Below are positions 37,887 to 50,000 of a stretch of 64,000 nt of DNA, piece after piece (position 1 is the stretch's first letter; each line of letters begins with the position of its first letter). A program made the translations under genes and the position numbers. This DNA is from Rhizoclosmatium globosum. Taxonomy: Eukaryota; Chytridiomycota; Chytridiomycetes; Chytridiales; Chytriomycetaceae. The notes under the pieces are model-generated. The model saw only the letters and a program-made list of their open reading frames with translations. It searched no databases and had not been told where the DNA came from. The stretch covers positions 581,310 through 645,309 of the forward strand of contig MCGO01000016.1 of the NCBI GenBank assembly GCA_002104985.1, written 5' to 3'.

Positions 37887-40800
37887 ATGGACCACCACCC
37901 CTTTCCGTTCAAGAACCAGTCGTCAATTACAGTTGCTCTGATAGGACCTTATAGCTTGTAAGGTGTTTGTTTAGACTGCGTTCTGACTTGATGGCTTAGA
38001 TTTTCGGGACTGACATATGATGGTTTTGAGGTTGTGGGGGAATGGATCAGTTGAATATACCGCGTTGGGAGACTTAAATCAATGGTATATTCTAGTCACG
38101 TTGAGTAGAATCTGATGAAGTTGGCATAGGGGTGATCCGTCTTGGTTTTATTGGAATCAAATAGCACTGGAGATTGCAATCAATGATGTTAACCGAGATC
38201 CTACTGTGTTGCCAAATACGACTATACGGATAAAGCGATTCGATAATGGGAATGGGAAGTACGAAGGCTCTGACGGATCTTTGGGTCGTGCAATGGTGTT
38301 GGCTTATGATATTGCGAATAATCATCAAGGTAGTTTTTGAAATAATGTTGCCGTACTTAAAACTTCAATTTCAATGGATTAAGATGTCGTGGCTGTCTTT
38401 GGAGACTTTTATGGTAAAAGCATGGTATCAGATGGAGAAGTGTATAGTTACTACAAAATTCCACAATGGTGCTTAGTGCTACAGCATATTTTTGTCTTCT
38501 AAAACATTTCTTAGTACTGGAAGCACGACTTTGTCGAAACTCTCAAGTCGGACGAATTACCCGTATTACTTTCAACTGTTTCCTGCAACTGGTTGGGTTG
38601 AATCGATTGGAATCACATTAAAGACGTGGCGTGTTACGAGAGCTGGTTTGGTTTGTTCGGGCGGGGTCGCTAATGAATGTAATCACTTCAACGTTCCTCA
38701 TTTTCCGTTGTCTCACTACGCATAAAATCCAGTATGCGAACAAATAGTTCAAGTACTCTCAACTAAATTTGACATCCAATTTCTCGTGTGGGTGAGCGTC
38801 GATGACCCAAAGCCGTTGGGATACATTGCGCAAAAGTTGGGTCAAGCGGATGCTCGATATATATTCTTATCGCAAGTCCTTCTGACACTGCGCAGATATA
38901 CTTTGGATTAGCCACGTTTGTGTTCTTGGAAATACGTGGCTTACATTTACTAATGCTGAACAATCTAGAAAATATAATCTCGTAGGATCAAAATACGTCT
39001 GGTTCACTGCAAATCAGCCCATCTTCGGGAAGAACGCAACTGCACAATGGGGTTCCGACTATTTCAAGTATGCACGGAATGATGTTTCCGATGGGATACA
39101 ATTCCATGAATTCGTACATGGATCAACTTGCCAACGAGTATGTGAAAGAAGTTCAAGAGTTTCAGGCTCCTTGGGGAATGTGAGTTTTCCCTCCGGTTTG
39201 AGGAATCTTCAATAACAACGACAACCAAGCGCATTCGATTGGTCTACAATGTACTACTGGTTTGATATGACGCTTTTGTATGATTGTCCCAAGTTGTTTG
39301 CGAAAGGGGTTGATAACGTTTGTACTTTGTTTGATAAATGTTTGATGTTGAAACTCGTTCAGCTTCTTCGATTTAACTCGTCTTTCACCACACAAATGTT
39401 GGCTTCACGGAAATTACAGCAATATATGGATTGGTCTTTGTTCAGGAATACTGGATATCGTGGATTGAATGGAGACCCTTTGTTGCTAACGAAGAATGGA
39501 GATGTAGCCACGTAAATCTGCTTTTTAGTTTGGATTTGGGCTAAAAGTTAAAAGATCATATTATCTATACTATGTTGATGGTCTGGACGCAACATTCAAT
39601 CTAGTTCGTACGTATACTGAATGCACCTAAAGTTATCGCTAACATCACACCAGCATTCGCAGCCACTGATATCAATGTTACCACATTCTCGTACTTGAAC
39701 AATTCAAAACCAGTATTTTACGATGGCGGCTCAACACCTCCTCCTGACAGCCCACAGTTCACGTATGCAACAATAACATCTTCAAGTTCCACAGGAACAA
39801 CGTTGATATTCTTTGCGGCAAGTGGAATCGCTTTGAACTTTGTTTTTATTGGATTTCTGTTGTTCTTCTGGAACATCAAGTCATTTCATTTAGGATCGAA
39901 AATATTGACCATTATCATTATCATTGGGTCCCTTCCATCATATATCGCAAACATGCTTTATTTAAATCAAGTAACTGTTTTAGGCTGTTTGATGCGTCAG
40001 TGGCTTCAAACTTGCTCATTTGCTGTGATCTATGGAACTTTGTTGGCCAAGAATACAAGACTACTGGTTGTTTACACGTCCAAAGATAAACTAACTACGG
40101 CAGCTACAAAAGAGTTTAGATATATCTGTCTTGCAGCCGGTTTAATTGTTGTTGAAATTGTGATATTGGTTACATGGACTGTCTATTCCAATTGGATTGT
40201 GATTGATATTATGATACCAAGGGACCTGGTACAACAAGTATGCGTCAATACAGCGTCATCGAAAATCATACCGATTGAAGCGGTATTGTGGGCGTATAAT
40301 GGAGTAATCATCCTTGGTCTCTACTTCATGTCGTATTACACACGACGGGTTCCTCCTATACATTCGGACAGCAATAAGCTCCTGATTTCCGGTTTGTTGC
40401 TGACTCTCTCAATGGTAATTTGGTTTACAGTGAGTCCATCCGACCATGACAGTCAGCACGAAGAATTAATAGAAGCCGTCCTGATCTATCTAAACACAAC
40501 AAGCCCTATTTTAATGGATATGAGCCCTAGAATAATCTCAATGGCAAATACTTGGGCTTTGAAAGGAAACGCAAAACCTCACACAAAAACAAGTAAATTG
40601 ACCCATTCAACCTCATTTGCACAGTCCCATTCACAAACGGGCTCCATCAAGAATCGTAATGTTATGCAGACTTCAGACATGTACCCTGTTTTTTATTTGC
40701 AGACTGGATTCGGATTGATGGAATGCTGGCGGAAGGGCATTGCTTTCATTCTAACTCAACATGACAAAACGTTCTTGAATATTATTTCGGGACCTGAGGA

Positions 40801-41044
40801 GCAAGTGTCGCATCCAGCTGCGTTTCTAGTCACGGCACCGTCATTGGTATGGAATGAAAAGAAAGTGAAATTTATGTTGATAGATGATGGAAGTCAAGGA
40901 ATGCAAGAGCGTTTCGTATGGAAGGGAGTTGGTGGTCGAGGCGTTCTGATTGACTTTTCAGTTGTTGGGAAAGGAAAGGAGTTTTCTGAGCGATTTTCAA
41001 AGATGACTGGTCGAAATATTGTGGGAACAAAGACAGCGCTTTGA
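37887..41044 (+). CDS. Class C (GABA-B-like) G-protein-coupled receptor
   Basis: A large N-terminal periplasmic-binding-like ectodomain is followed by seven membrane helices. Ectodomain pieces: SSITVALIGPYSL, AIEIAINDVNRDPTVLPNTT, DVVAVFGDFYGKSM, TTLSKLSSRTNYPYYFQLFP (the ANF-receptor STLSxxxxxPYFFR-like motif) and YWFDMTLLYDCPKLFAKGV. The 7TM part is an open frame from about 39695. Helix 1 is LIFFAASGIALNFVFIGFLL, followed by SKILTIIIIIGSLPSYIANM, CSFAVIYGTLLAKNTRLLVV, LAAGLIVVEIVILVTWTVYS, AVLWAYNGVIILGLYFMSYY and LLISGLLLTLSMVIWFTV, then a 170-residue cytosolic tail. No signal peptide is visible with the ATG at 37887, so an upstream exon may be missing. Several introns (for example 38330-38383) and frame breaks affect the ectodomain. 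Class C receptors bind small ligands such as amino acids; the ligand here is unknown. An AATAAA lies at 41048. Confidence 0.8.
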
Positions 41045-41258
41045 TTAAATAAAAAAGATAACTATACGACACTACTTCTGTTCAACTTCGACTTTGTCGT
41101 TTCCGAAGGACAATGCTTTTTTAGTGGAATGGGAACAAGGGAATAAACGTTGCTGTATCAAACTGTGCCCACTCAATTCCGTTTTGTATCTTTTGGGGAA
41201 AGTCTTAAAAAATTGCTTCTCCACACTCTCAAAGTCAACATTCAATTTTTAAGTGCTA

Positions 41259-42984
41259 ATGGAGTGCGGAGATAGCTCCTGAGCAACAACCCATTCGACC
41301 TGTTCGTGTAGGACTACTTCCCTGTATCTTGCTGCCCCAAGAATCTCATTTCAACGCATTGTTAGAAGCCGAAGGCATTTGACGTTGACTGGAAGGCATT
41401 GGCAGTAGACATTGAGGCCATCAGAGTAGACTGGAATGTCCCTGGTTTAGCTGTTGGAGTAGTCCACAAAGGAATACTTGTGTTTGAGCAGGGCTTTGGT
41501 GTCAAGAATGAGAAGGGCGATGAAGTTACTCCTGAGACACTCTTTCAAATCGGATCCACAACAAAGGTACCGCTTGCTTCATGTTGAATAGAAACTCATG
41601 CTCTTTAACTCTTATCAGGCATTCACCTCGTTCGCAATCGGAATGTTAGTTGATGAAGGAAAGCTAAACTGGAAAACAAAAGTCACTACACTCACTGACA
41701 CCTGTTTCAAAGATCCTATTACAAACCAGCAAGCTAATTTCATTGACATCTTATCTCATCGAACGGGTCTCCCACGCTACGAAATGCTTTTATTTTCAAA
41801 TTCAGACGAATACGAGCTGCTGTCGAAGCTGGCTCATTTGGAACCGTCTGCTGAATTTAGAGAACGGTATCAGTATAATAATCACATGTTTGCGCTGGCT
41901 GGTGTGATTGCTGGAAACGTTTCGGGGCTGGGAACTTGGAATTCTGTGATCGAAACAAAGATTTTGAAGCCGCTTGGGATGGACGACACTATTACGCAAC
42001 CAGAGAATATGAAAGATACAAAGAATCATGCACGTGGTTTTAGTTTGACTGGTGGAATACTTGAACAGCTGGACTGGAGTACATCAGAGTGGATGAATGC
42101 ATCTAAAGGGGCTGGGGCGATGTGTCCAATATTCGCGATTGTGAGTTTCGTCCATCTTTGGAAATATGCTTTTGATTATAAGTCTTACAGTTGCGAAATG
42201 GGCTGCATTGATCAATCGAAAGGGGAAGCTTGAAAATGGAAATGACTTGATATCTGCAACACAATTTGCGATGCTCACGACTCCGCATATGCCAATCGGA
42301 TCGCCTGTTACTGGAGGGATAAAAGACCTAACATCATGTGAGGTCTATCGAACCTCTTATTCTTGGCTGTTTAACCCTCTTTTGCAGATGGATTGGGCTG
42401 GGCAATAGATTCATACCGAGGGTTATCTCGCATATGGCATAACGGTGGAAGTACCGGCTACAGAACACAATTCGAAACGTATCCAGCACTCGATCTCGCC
42501 GTGATTGTTTTCTAATTTGGATGGAACCAATATCGGCCCAGTGATTTCACAAACTGTTGTAGATCGTGTTCTATTTCCAGATATGAAAATCGATTGGAAT
42601 AAGGTGTATAAGAAGAAGGAGGCGATGATGCGTGACATTGCAAGTATCGAGCGGAAGAAAAGGGTTGATGCGAGGAAGGAGGATACAAAGCATTCGTTTC
42701 CGCTCTCTGCCTATGAAGGAACGTATTATCACCCTGGTTTTGGAGACGCCATTATCAAATTGGAATTGGAAAGCAAGTTTTTCCATGTGTCTATTGGAGA
42801 CAAGAGGCCAACGAATATGGTTGTTGGACATTGGGAAAAGGATGTTTTTGGTGTGTTCGAGCTGCAAGATGGGTACCGATACAAAGACTACGAGCTACCT
42901 TTGTTCGAATTCGAGTTTAGCGTCTCTGGGTGTGCTTTCGTTCACAGTAGTTTGGGAAGAAGGTACCAATCCAGTATTGTTTGA
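41259..42984 (+). CDS. Serine beta-lactamase-like hydrolase
   Basis: A class C beta-lactamase/penicillin-binding-protein fold. The nucleophile motif is FQIGSTTK (S-x-x-K) at 41548-41571, spliced to AFTSFAIGMLVDEGKLNWKT. The second motif is YQYNNHMFALAG (Y-x-N). The third is RIWHNGGSTGYRTQFETYP (H-x-G) near 42430-42480. A C-terminal beta domain (YEGTYYHPGFGDAIIKLELE) follows, ending at 42984. Introns: 41568-41618, 42138-42190 and 42340-42387, the last joining TS to YGLGWAIDSYRG. One frame break is at the T run 42508-42511 (VIVF/SNLDG). Another lies upstream near 41380, where LLEAEGI changes to DVDWKALAVD. The start at 41259 is tentative. Family members include esterases, peptidases and LACTB-like enzymes; nothing points to antibiotic resistance. 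An AATAAA lies at 42993. Confidence 0.85.
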
Positions 42985-43196
42985 ACGAAAGGAATAAATT
43001 GTGTGCCGTCATTCTTATTTATTTGCGAACTTATCAGCCACAAACGTTTTGAATTGGAGTTAGGGGAAACTATTTCCCGTCAATGTGCAATAATGAGAAA
43101 TGCTTAACAGATCCAAGGAATACTCTCTCATTGCCTTGACAGATCAACAAGTCTGTACACAATTTAAATACACGCGTTTTTATTTTTCGCACACTT

Positions 43197-44568
43197 TTAG
43201 TGCAAAGTATAAATACCAATAACACTCCCGTTTCCAGCAGCAGCAGATCCACTCCGACTATTACTACCACTACTTTTTCCAGTCACATCATCCCCAACAT
43301 ACGCCATAATATACTTTGAAGGATGCCAAGCCAACTGATCCACGGTACTCCCCACTTGTAAACTGTACAAACTCTCGCCAGACTCCACTGCAGCGATTTC
43401 AATCACTTTATCGTCCATCGTCGAGCACGCAATCAAATCACCACAGTATGAAAAGGAGAGGGACCGAATGGGCATGTCGAGGTGACCTTTTGTGTGGATC
43501 GGTGGATTAGTTGTGGATTTCTATGCTCACTTTCGCTTCTTTTACTTTTCTTAACATAACGAGCTACGCTTGCGCTTTAGAACCTTCATGCTACAATTCG
43601 CTTCGCGGAAGAAAGTTCGCTACGCTCACCACTAAGGAGCTACGAACACCACTAAGGAGCTACGCAACGAGCTCTGCTCATGCTCTCCCTTCGATTGTAC
43701 TCGCTCCATAAACACAAAAGAGACAGTACCAATTGTACGCAGACAAATAAGTTCATCCAAGTCCCAGAGAGTCACAAGAGAATCCGAAGACCCGACAGCA
43801 AAATACCGGCCCAACGGATCAAATTCGATACAATAGCAATTTTGAGGTATGAGCATTGAGAGAAGTGAGGGGTGTGTAAGAAGAGAGCGGGTTGAGGACT
43901 TGGATGGTTCCGTTTCCGAGGGTCATAAAAAAGAGGGAACCGGAGTGGGACCATCTGATTTCATTGATTTCGTAGGGAGAAGGCGGTAGAGTGTGAATGA
44001 TTGAGGAAGTGCGAGTATCAATGAACGTGATGATATCGTCCTTGTTCCCGACAGCAATTGTGTTTCCATCAGGTGACCAAGCAATATTAATATTTTCGCC
44101 CCGTTGTTTGCACTGTAGCACTTGGTTTTGCGGGTGCTGATTTCAGGTATTAACCCTAACCCTAGGTAAACCAAAGAAAGAAAAGAACGCACCTCTGACG
44201 TCCCACACCTTCACAGTTTTATCAGCACTAGTTGTAGCCAGGCCAAAGTCGTCTGTTGGATGCCACTTGACCTGGTCGACATCGGCGGAATGGCCCTTCA
44301 AATCGACACCAACTGCATCGCGGATGTTTGCCAATGCGCATTCGCCGAGTGAGAACACCTGCGTGAATTAACCCTAACCCTAAGTAGGTGGTGGTGGTGG
44401 TTTGGTGGAAGTAGGAACCCTAACCTTGGCTGTGTGGTCGTACGATCCCGAGGCGAGCTTTGTTCCTGAGGCAGACCAGGCAACGGAGAGGATCTTGGAT
44501 CGATGACCCGTGCGGAGGTCACGCACTTGGCCCTTGGAAAGCTCTTTGGTGCTGGGGAACGATACCAT
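43197..44568 (-). CDS. THOC3: THO complex subunit 3 (THOC3/TEX1), WD40 protein
   Basis: A beta-propeller subunit of the THO/TREX complex, which couples transcription to mRNA export. Full-length correspondence to human THOC3 is visible: GHRSKILSVAWSASGTKLAS, GHSADVDQVKWHPTDDFGLA, SADKTVKVWDVR, GENINIAWSPDGNTIAVGNK, YEINEIRWSHSGSLFFMTLG, NCYCIEFDPLGRYFAVGSSD, LVTLWDLDELICLRTIG, HLDMPIRSLSFSYCGDLIAC and VDQLAWHPSKYIMAYVGDD. Three introns are seen: 44359-44424, 44137-44192 and an unusually long 43487-43729. Two of them contain TTAGGG repeats. Two one-base excesses break the frame, both in homopolymers (CCCC at 44099-44102, TTTT at 43840-43843). The gene converges on the beta-lactamase gene and diverges from the second M20 gene across 271 bp. 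Confidence 0.93.
43540..43690. repeat. GCGTAGC-type short repeats inside a long THOC3 intron
   Basis: Within the 243-bp third intron of THOC3, the plus strand carries GAGCTACG-type words several times (near 43560, 43626, 43645, 43660). These include two adjacent copies of CACCACTAAGGAGCTACG and further related words GCTACGCT and TTCGCTTCGCGG. The repeat makes this intron about four times longer than its neighbours. The source of the repeat is not recognised. Confidence 0.6.
44151..44166. repeat. Telomere-like repeat in THOC3 intron 2
   Basis: TAACCCTAACCCTAGG on the plus strand, i.e. slightly more than two TTAGGG units on the gene's strand, inside the 56-bp intron 44137-44192. Confidence 0.9.
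44369..44424. repeat. Telomere-like repeats at both ends of THOC3 intron 1
   Basis: TAACCCTAACCCTAA at 44369-44383 and AACCCTAAC at 44416-44424 flank a GGT microsatellite. On the gene's strand the intron begins GTTAGGGTT, so the telomere-type unit itself supplies the 5' splice-site GT. Confidence 0.88.
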
Positions 44569-44839
44569 TTTTGGGACTTGACCTGTGTTGAAGGAGAAAC
44601 CTGAACAAAGAAATAAATCTATTCAAATGTATTTGAATAATTATGGAGAATTGGTAACTGACAAGATAAAGTGACCGATATTCTTTTCGGGTTGCAGTAG
44701 GGAAGGGCCGTCGGAAGGCTGAGAACTTTAATACTTAATTCGATGCTATTCTGAGATGCCGTTCTTCCAATGACAGCCAGTCTAAAATCTAACCCCGGAA
44801 TAGCGTTATTCTTCAATCATTTATTTGTTTGAGAATCAA

Positions 44840-46773
44840 ACAATGCACACCAAAGCATCCAAGACCCACTCGCTTCAGTTCACGCACATTCTTTCAGCAT
44901 TCACATCAATTGCATTTATTATCTGGATACTCTGTGTTGAAAACCCTAATACGGCAGTAAAGCAAGGTATGTTTGTCTTGTGAGCCACTCTCAACTGACA
45001 CTCTTCACACCAGATCTTTTAAACAACAAACCAAATCCGCCAATCTCGTCTTTCTGTCCCCCAAACCGAGCCACTGATTCCACCGCCCTTTCCCTCTCAC
45101 TCTGAATCCATATCCAACACTTCCAAGTCTGATTACCAATTCCCGCTTCCAAACTCGGCTCTTCTTTCGCACCGCCGTTGCCCATCTTTCACACGCAATC
45201 ACATTCAAAACTGTCTCGTTTGATTCGTGGCGTGCTGTCCCGCCGCCTCCAACTGGACCCGATCCAGTCCACGAACCCTTTTCTCTCGTTGCATGCTTTC
45301 CTGAGGACGCGTTCCCCTTGGTGCATAAGACGCTGAAGAAGACGGTTGTGAATCGGTATTCGCTGTTGTTTGAGTGGACGGGTTCAGATGTCGATGCGGA
45401 CCCCAATTCTGTTGATGGCGCATCAGGATGTGGTTCCGTGCTTCCGGAAACGATTGAGTTTGTGGACGCATCCGCCGTTTGAAGGGGTTGTGGATTGGGA
45501 GGCGGATAAAGTGTTTGGGAGGGGGAACGGCGGATGTGAAGCAGACTCTTGTGGCGCAGATGGAGGCGGTGGAGTTGTTGATAAGGGAGGGGTTTCGACC
45601 GAGAGCGACTGTCTTTTTGGCGTATGGGCATGATGAAGAGATTTCGGGGTGGCAAGGGGGCGAACAAGATTGTGGAATATATGGATGCAGAGTTGGGACT
45701 TGCGGGTAAATAGGGTTGATTGTGGATGAAGGGTCGGGAATTGGTATGTTTGAAGGTGTAAAGACTGCGTCTGTGAGTGTTGGAGAGAAGGGGTGAGTTT
45801 GTTTGAGTTACATTGAAATTCATGTGCTGACTGTTGTATAACAATCCAACTAGGTACTGCGACGTTGATCTAATTGTCGAAACTAAAGGAGGTCATTCCT
45901 CAGTCCCACCAAAACACACTGCGATTGGATTTATGGCTTTAGTGATCGCAGAACTCGAAAAACAACCCATTCCCCATTTCTCTCCCAGACCACAACCCAC
46001 TCCTCGGAAAAATGAGATGCTATGCCGCGCATTCCGAGAATCCAAACCCCGATATCGTCGACGCCATCCAAACATGGCCTAAATCTCGTTCATCCCTTGC
46101 AGAACTGTTGGCTGCGAAGGATGGAACTACATACTCTCAATTAACCACTACACAAGCCGTTGATATTATTCAAGGGGGATTGAAAGCGAATGCCCTCCCT
46201 GAACGTGTGGTAGCGACTGTGAATCATCGTATCGCCGTTGACTCGTCTCTGTTGTTGGTTCAAGAGCGGTACCTTTTCAGTTCTGGAGAGCGTTGCAACA
46301 GAATTGAAGCTGAATTTCACGCTATATGGGTTTAAGAATCGGACGCAGGTTATTGCTAAGGTCGGAACAAGTGACGCTGTTGGACACCTGATTGTGCAGC
46401 CCCGTCCCTTTGGAATCGAGCCTGCCCCCGTGAGTCCACATCTTGATTTGAGTGATCGGGGGTGGAGGGTTTTGGAGGGGACTATTCATCATATCTTTGA
46501 TGGATTAAGTGATACGGGTCGTGTTGTGGTCGTGCCGTCGCTTCCGACGGGGAATACGGATACGAAACATTATTGGAGAATGTCAAGAATATTTATCGGT
46601 TTGGTGAGTATTATTTGTGGAAGTGGTCCAAGATTAATGGAATCTTTATTTGGATAGGGCCGGGTGGTGGTGGCCGGGCTCATACGGTCGACGAGTTTGC
46701 GTATTTGTCGCGGTTTTTGGATTCTATCAACTTTTGGCATGAGTTGATTCGGAACTGGGATTCCTCTTTTTAA
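44840..46773 (+). CDS. M20 zinc carboxypeptidase (CPS1/PM20D1 type), copy 2
   Basis: A second M20 gene. ATG at 44840 opens MHTKASKTHSLQFTH, and a signal-anchor segment (ILSAFTSIAFIIWILCV) follows. The catalytic part keeps the same landmarks as copy 1: PPPTGPDPVHEPF, VVNRYSLLFEWTGSD, ILLMAHQDVVP, WTHPPFEGVVDWEADKVFG, GTADVKQTLVAQMEAVELL, FLAYGHDEEISGWQGG, VETKGGHSSVPPKHTAIGF, AVDIIQGGLKANALPERV, a glycine-rich AHTVDEF and a final HELIRNWDSSF. At least three one-base breaks fall in 45400-45460 and more at 45500-46330, so the reading frame is not open as given. All catalytic and metal-binding motifs survive, which argues for sequence errors over decay, but a recent pseudogene cannot be excluded. 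The gene ends 190 bp before the transposon's target duplication. Confidence 0.75.
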
Positions 46774-46963
46774 GTATGTTCCACAGATTTGTTTACGTTT
46801 CTGTTTTCTTTTGTAGAAATATGAAAACGAACCTTCTCAGAAGCAGAGCACCTTGAGTGAACATGGTGCACCATCAATAAAGGACGAGCATTCACTTTTA
46901 AAACCAGGTTATTTACACAGTCAACCGACAACGCGATGCGTATTATTTATCAAAACAAACTCA

Positions 46964-46971
46964 AAACTTTC
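46964..46971. repeat. Target-site duplication, left copy (AAACTTTC)
   Basis: The 8-bp word AAACTTTC directly abuts the left terminal inverted repeat. The identical word in the same orientation abuts the right terminal repeat at 52023-52030. Confidence 0.93.
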
Positions 46972-46993
46972 GGCTCAATCACCATACCGGACC
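46972..46993 (+). repeat. Left terminal inverted repeat
   Basis: 22 bp starting GGCTC and containing ACCATACCGG. It pairs with 52001-52022 at 19 of 22 positions; the mismatches are at positions 6, 9 and 20. Confidence 0.93.
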
Positions 46994-47071
46994 TAAATAG
47001 GTCGACCAATCAGATTGTTCCACAATTACGTTCTTAGGTCCACCAATGACATCACTCCGCTAAAAATTGAG

Positions 47072-50000
47072 ATGAAACAACAACAGACTCCCAAGACAAC
47101 CAAATCGAAACACGGCGGAGCTCGGGAAGGGGCTGGTCGCAAGAAGGCTCCACTGCCTGCAGGTCAATTGAAATTGGATCTTGTAACATTCGGCATTAAA
47201 CGAAAAGAGCCAATGAAGTCACCCACTTTGCCCGAGTCACATGCTACAAACAGTCACAATGAAACGAATGCAGATGTCGGAGACAAGGATGTGGATGCAA
47301 ATGTCCTGGTTAGTGTTTTGCGTTTTACCACTGCAATCAAAGCTCTAACAAACAACAGTTTAATCAGCCTTATTCGCCACTTGTTATTCGAACCGTTAAG
47401 AACGAATCATTTACTGGCAAAGTCTCTCAGTTCATTGACGGCGATGGAAATTGTCTCTTTCGTTGCTTGTCATGGTTCGTGCACAAGGGAGATCAATCCC
47501 ACCACCGTGATATCCGTCGCAAGATTGTTGGTCATTTTCGAAAGCGCTCAAACGTTTTTGAGAGACTTGCTGCTATTGATAATATGTCATTAGATGATCT
47601 ATGTGCGAAATATGAAACTAATGGAGAGTTTGGGGACGAGTACTGCCTAGCCTCCTTCTGTGACCTTTATCAAATGGAAGTGACGGTATTCTCGAACATA
47701 AATACTCAGTATCATGTGACTGTATTCACGCCACAAGCTCGACCAGCTTCTTACATGAAAATCTCACTGCATCTAAGTGTGTCGAGCGACCACTATGAGG
47801 TTGTTTTAGACTCAACGCAAGAGTTTGAGACAGCGCCGACTGTCCAAATGTTTCGAGCTATGTTCCAGCAAGCGATGAAGGAGATGGCGAAGATGACGAC
47901 GATGGTGACTCCGACGACGATGAAGATCATGCTTCAAATAATAGTTCAACAACTCGAAAACGATTTATTCATCGTACTGATCCAAATGGTGCCTATCTTA
48001 CTCAGGTTTGCGCCGCTGTTCGGAGAGGAGATCATGATGCACAACTGAAACTTGGAAACGTCCTGATTCTTCCACCAGACCCAGTTTCTAGCTTGCGAAA
48101 ATCTGTTCTTCGGGGAGGAGACTATAGCCCAGAGTTCTTCTTGTACTCAAATCTGGTTGTTTGCAACCCATATTTGACATGTGACGAATCCAATGTTGTA
48201 TGCCCAAATTGTAATAGCAATAATACGCGACAATCTGGATATTCTGAGGAGCCGCGCCGAATTTATGGAATCAACGGACTTATTTACTATTTGTTGGCTG
48301 CACGGTAAGCCTTCCTAAATTCTTACACACTAATCTAAACCTGTTGCAGAGGAACGTGTCAAGATTGTAAACATAAATTCAGAACTACCAACGCAGTCAC
48401 AATCTCGAAATTACTTCTACATTATCAGCCAAAGTTCAATCAAACTCTTACCAAGCGCGCTGGTGTTGACGATGAACTGGTTTTTCTGTTACGGAATGGG
48501 CTCTATCAAGGACTGGGACCGGCAGGTGTCCACTCTCTTCAACGACAGAAAGCAACTTACCGCCACTCGCTCTCTGAACTGCAATACTACTCTGTTGTAG
48601 AATCCTTGATGGTGCAGTCACGAACTCAGCCGTCTGTTTCAATGAGAAAAGTTATAGATCCAAATGATATTCCGCCGTTTCCATCATTCACAAGCCCGGA
48701 TTATGACGGCGGATACCCCTCAATCAACTATTTAAAGAAGATCCTCGTCAAAGATAATTTAAAGCGTCGAGACTGGCTTGATTTTGAGGTTCAACGTAGA
48801 AGTGGGACAGTTCTTAGTATTGATCATTACTACAAGGTAGTGTCTTCAATTTTTGGAAATAGGGGCTGATTGTTGATTTGGTTAGATTTGTAAACATCTG
48901 GCTCCAATCAACGGCCACAGACTCTTCAAAGCATTATTCACAGCTAAGAATGAATATCGCGAGATTCGGTTGCAAGCACTAACACAGTCTTCTGGGCACC
49001 TTGATTTGATTCCATTGTTTCGGAGCCATGAGAGAACTCGAGAGTACTTTGGATACAGTCCTATTACCCTAGTCTACACTGACAAATGCTGCTCTGATCG
49101 CTCATTTCTACAGTCAGTTCTGGAACAATCGCTTCCTGTTGGAACGGCGGCAAAACCGCTGCTTCCCTTGCCTGATAATCCATTATGTGTGCGACTTCTT
49201 TCCACTGAACGTCCAACGGAAATTACAACTGCTTTAGCCCGAATTATTCAGCACATTCGAAGTCTTCCAAACAGTTCTCGAATGCCTCTCGGATTGGACA
49301 CTGAATGGAAGGTTGGTCCCCGTGGAAAAGAAGGGAAAATCCAGCTTCTGCAGCTGGCTATAAAAGAAAAGCTGTTGAATGACGAATCAGAGACAGAATT
49401 GATCCTTTTGGTGGTGTTAAAAGACCGCTTTGATTGGCCACCATACCTTAAAGAAGTCGTCGAATCGCCGAAAACCTTAAAAATTGGAAGTCGGATTGTA
49501 GCTGCAGACTTTAAGTATTTGAATGAAGATTGGGGTATTCAGCCGCGCTCTCTGGATTCTGCTGATATTTGCGATACGGGCCATCTGTGCAAGAGAAAGG
49601 GTTTCGTTGAAAAAGCAAATGCGTCTCTGTCAAAGTGTTGTGCAGCTGTTTTGGGATATTGTTTGGATAAGAGTGATTCAGTTCGCTGTTCAGACTGGTC
49701 AAAGCCACGTTATTCTCAGCAACAAAAAGACTACGCAGCAAGGGATGCTTGGGCCGGACTGTTGATATATTTACAGTTGCAAAACGCTGTTGACACTTCA
49801 TTTTCTCGCCTTGTTCTGCCGACAACAGTGCCCGAACCCAAGTTCTGGAAAACGATTCAGCTGGGACAAGTGCGGATAGTCTTTTTCGCCAACTGCTGGA
49901 GGTAGAAAATGGTGTGACAGTTAAATTGGACTCTGTTCATGGAATGATGCGAATTGAGTTGCCCAAAAAGCATCCGATGGCTGGAGTGTTTGCAAAAAAA

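Noticed and set aside
41259..42984. Antibiotic-resistance beta-lactamase
   Set aside because: The S-x-x-K, Y-x-N and H-x-G motifs define a broad hydrolase superfamily. The introns and eukaryotic context argue for an endogenous hydrolase, not a resistance gene.
44840..46773. Calling the second M20 gene a pseudogene
   Set aside because: All metal-binding and catalytic motifs are kept and the breaks are single-base, like those in clearly functional genes nearby. Sequencing error is the simpler reading.
47015..47593. Frame continuing through 47309-47593 as read without splicing
   Set aside because: A 49-bp intron (47309-47357, GTTAGT...CAACAG) joins NVL directly to FNQPYSPLVIRTVKN and restores the OTU domain, so the unspliced frame is spurious.
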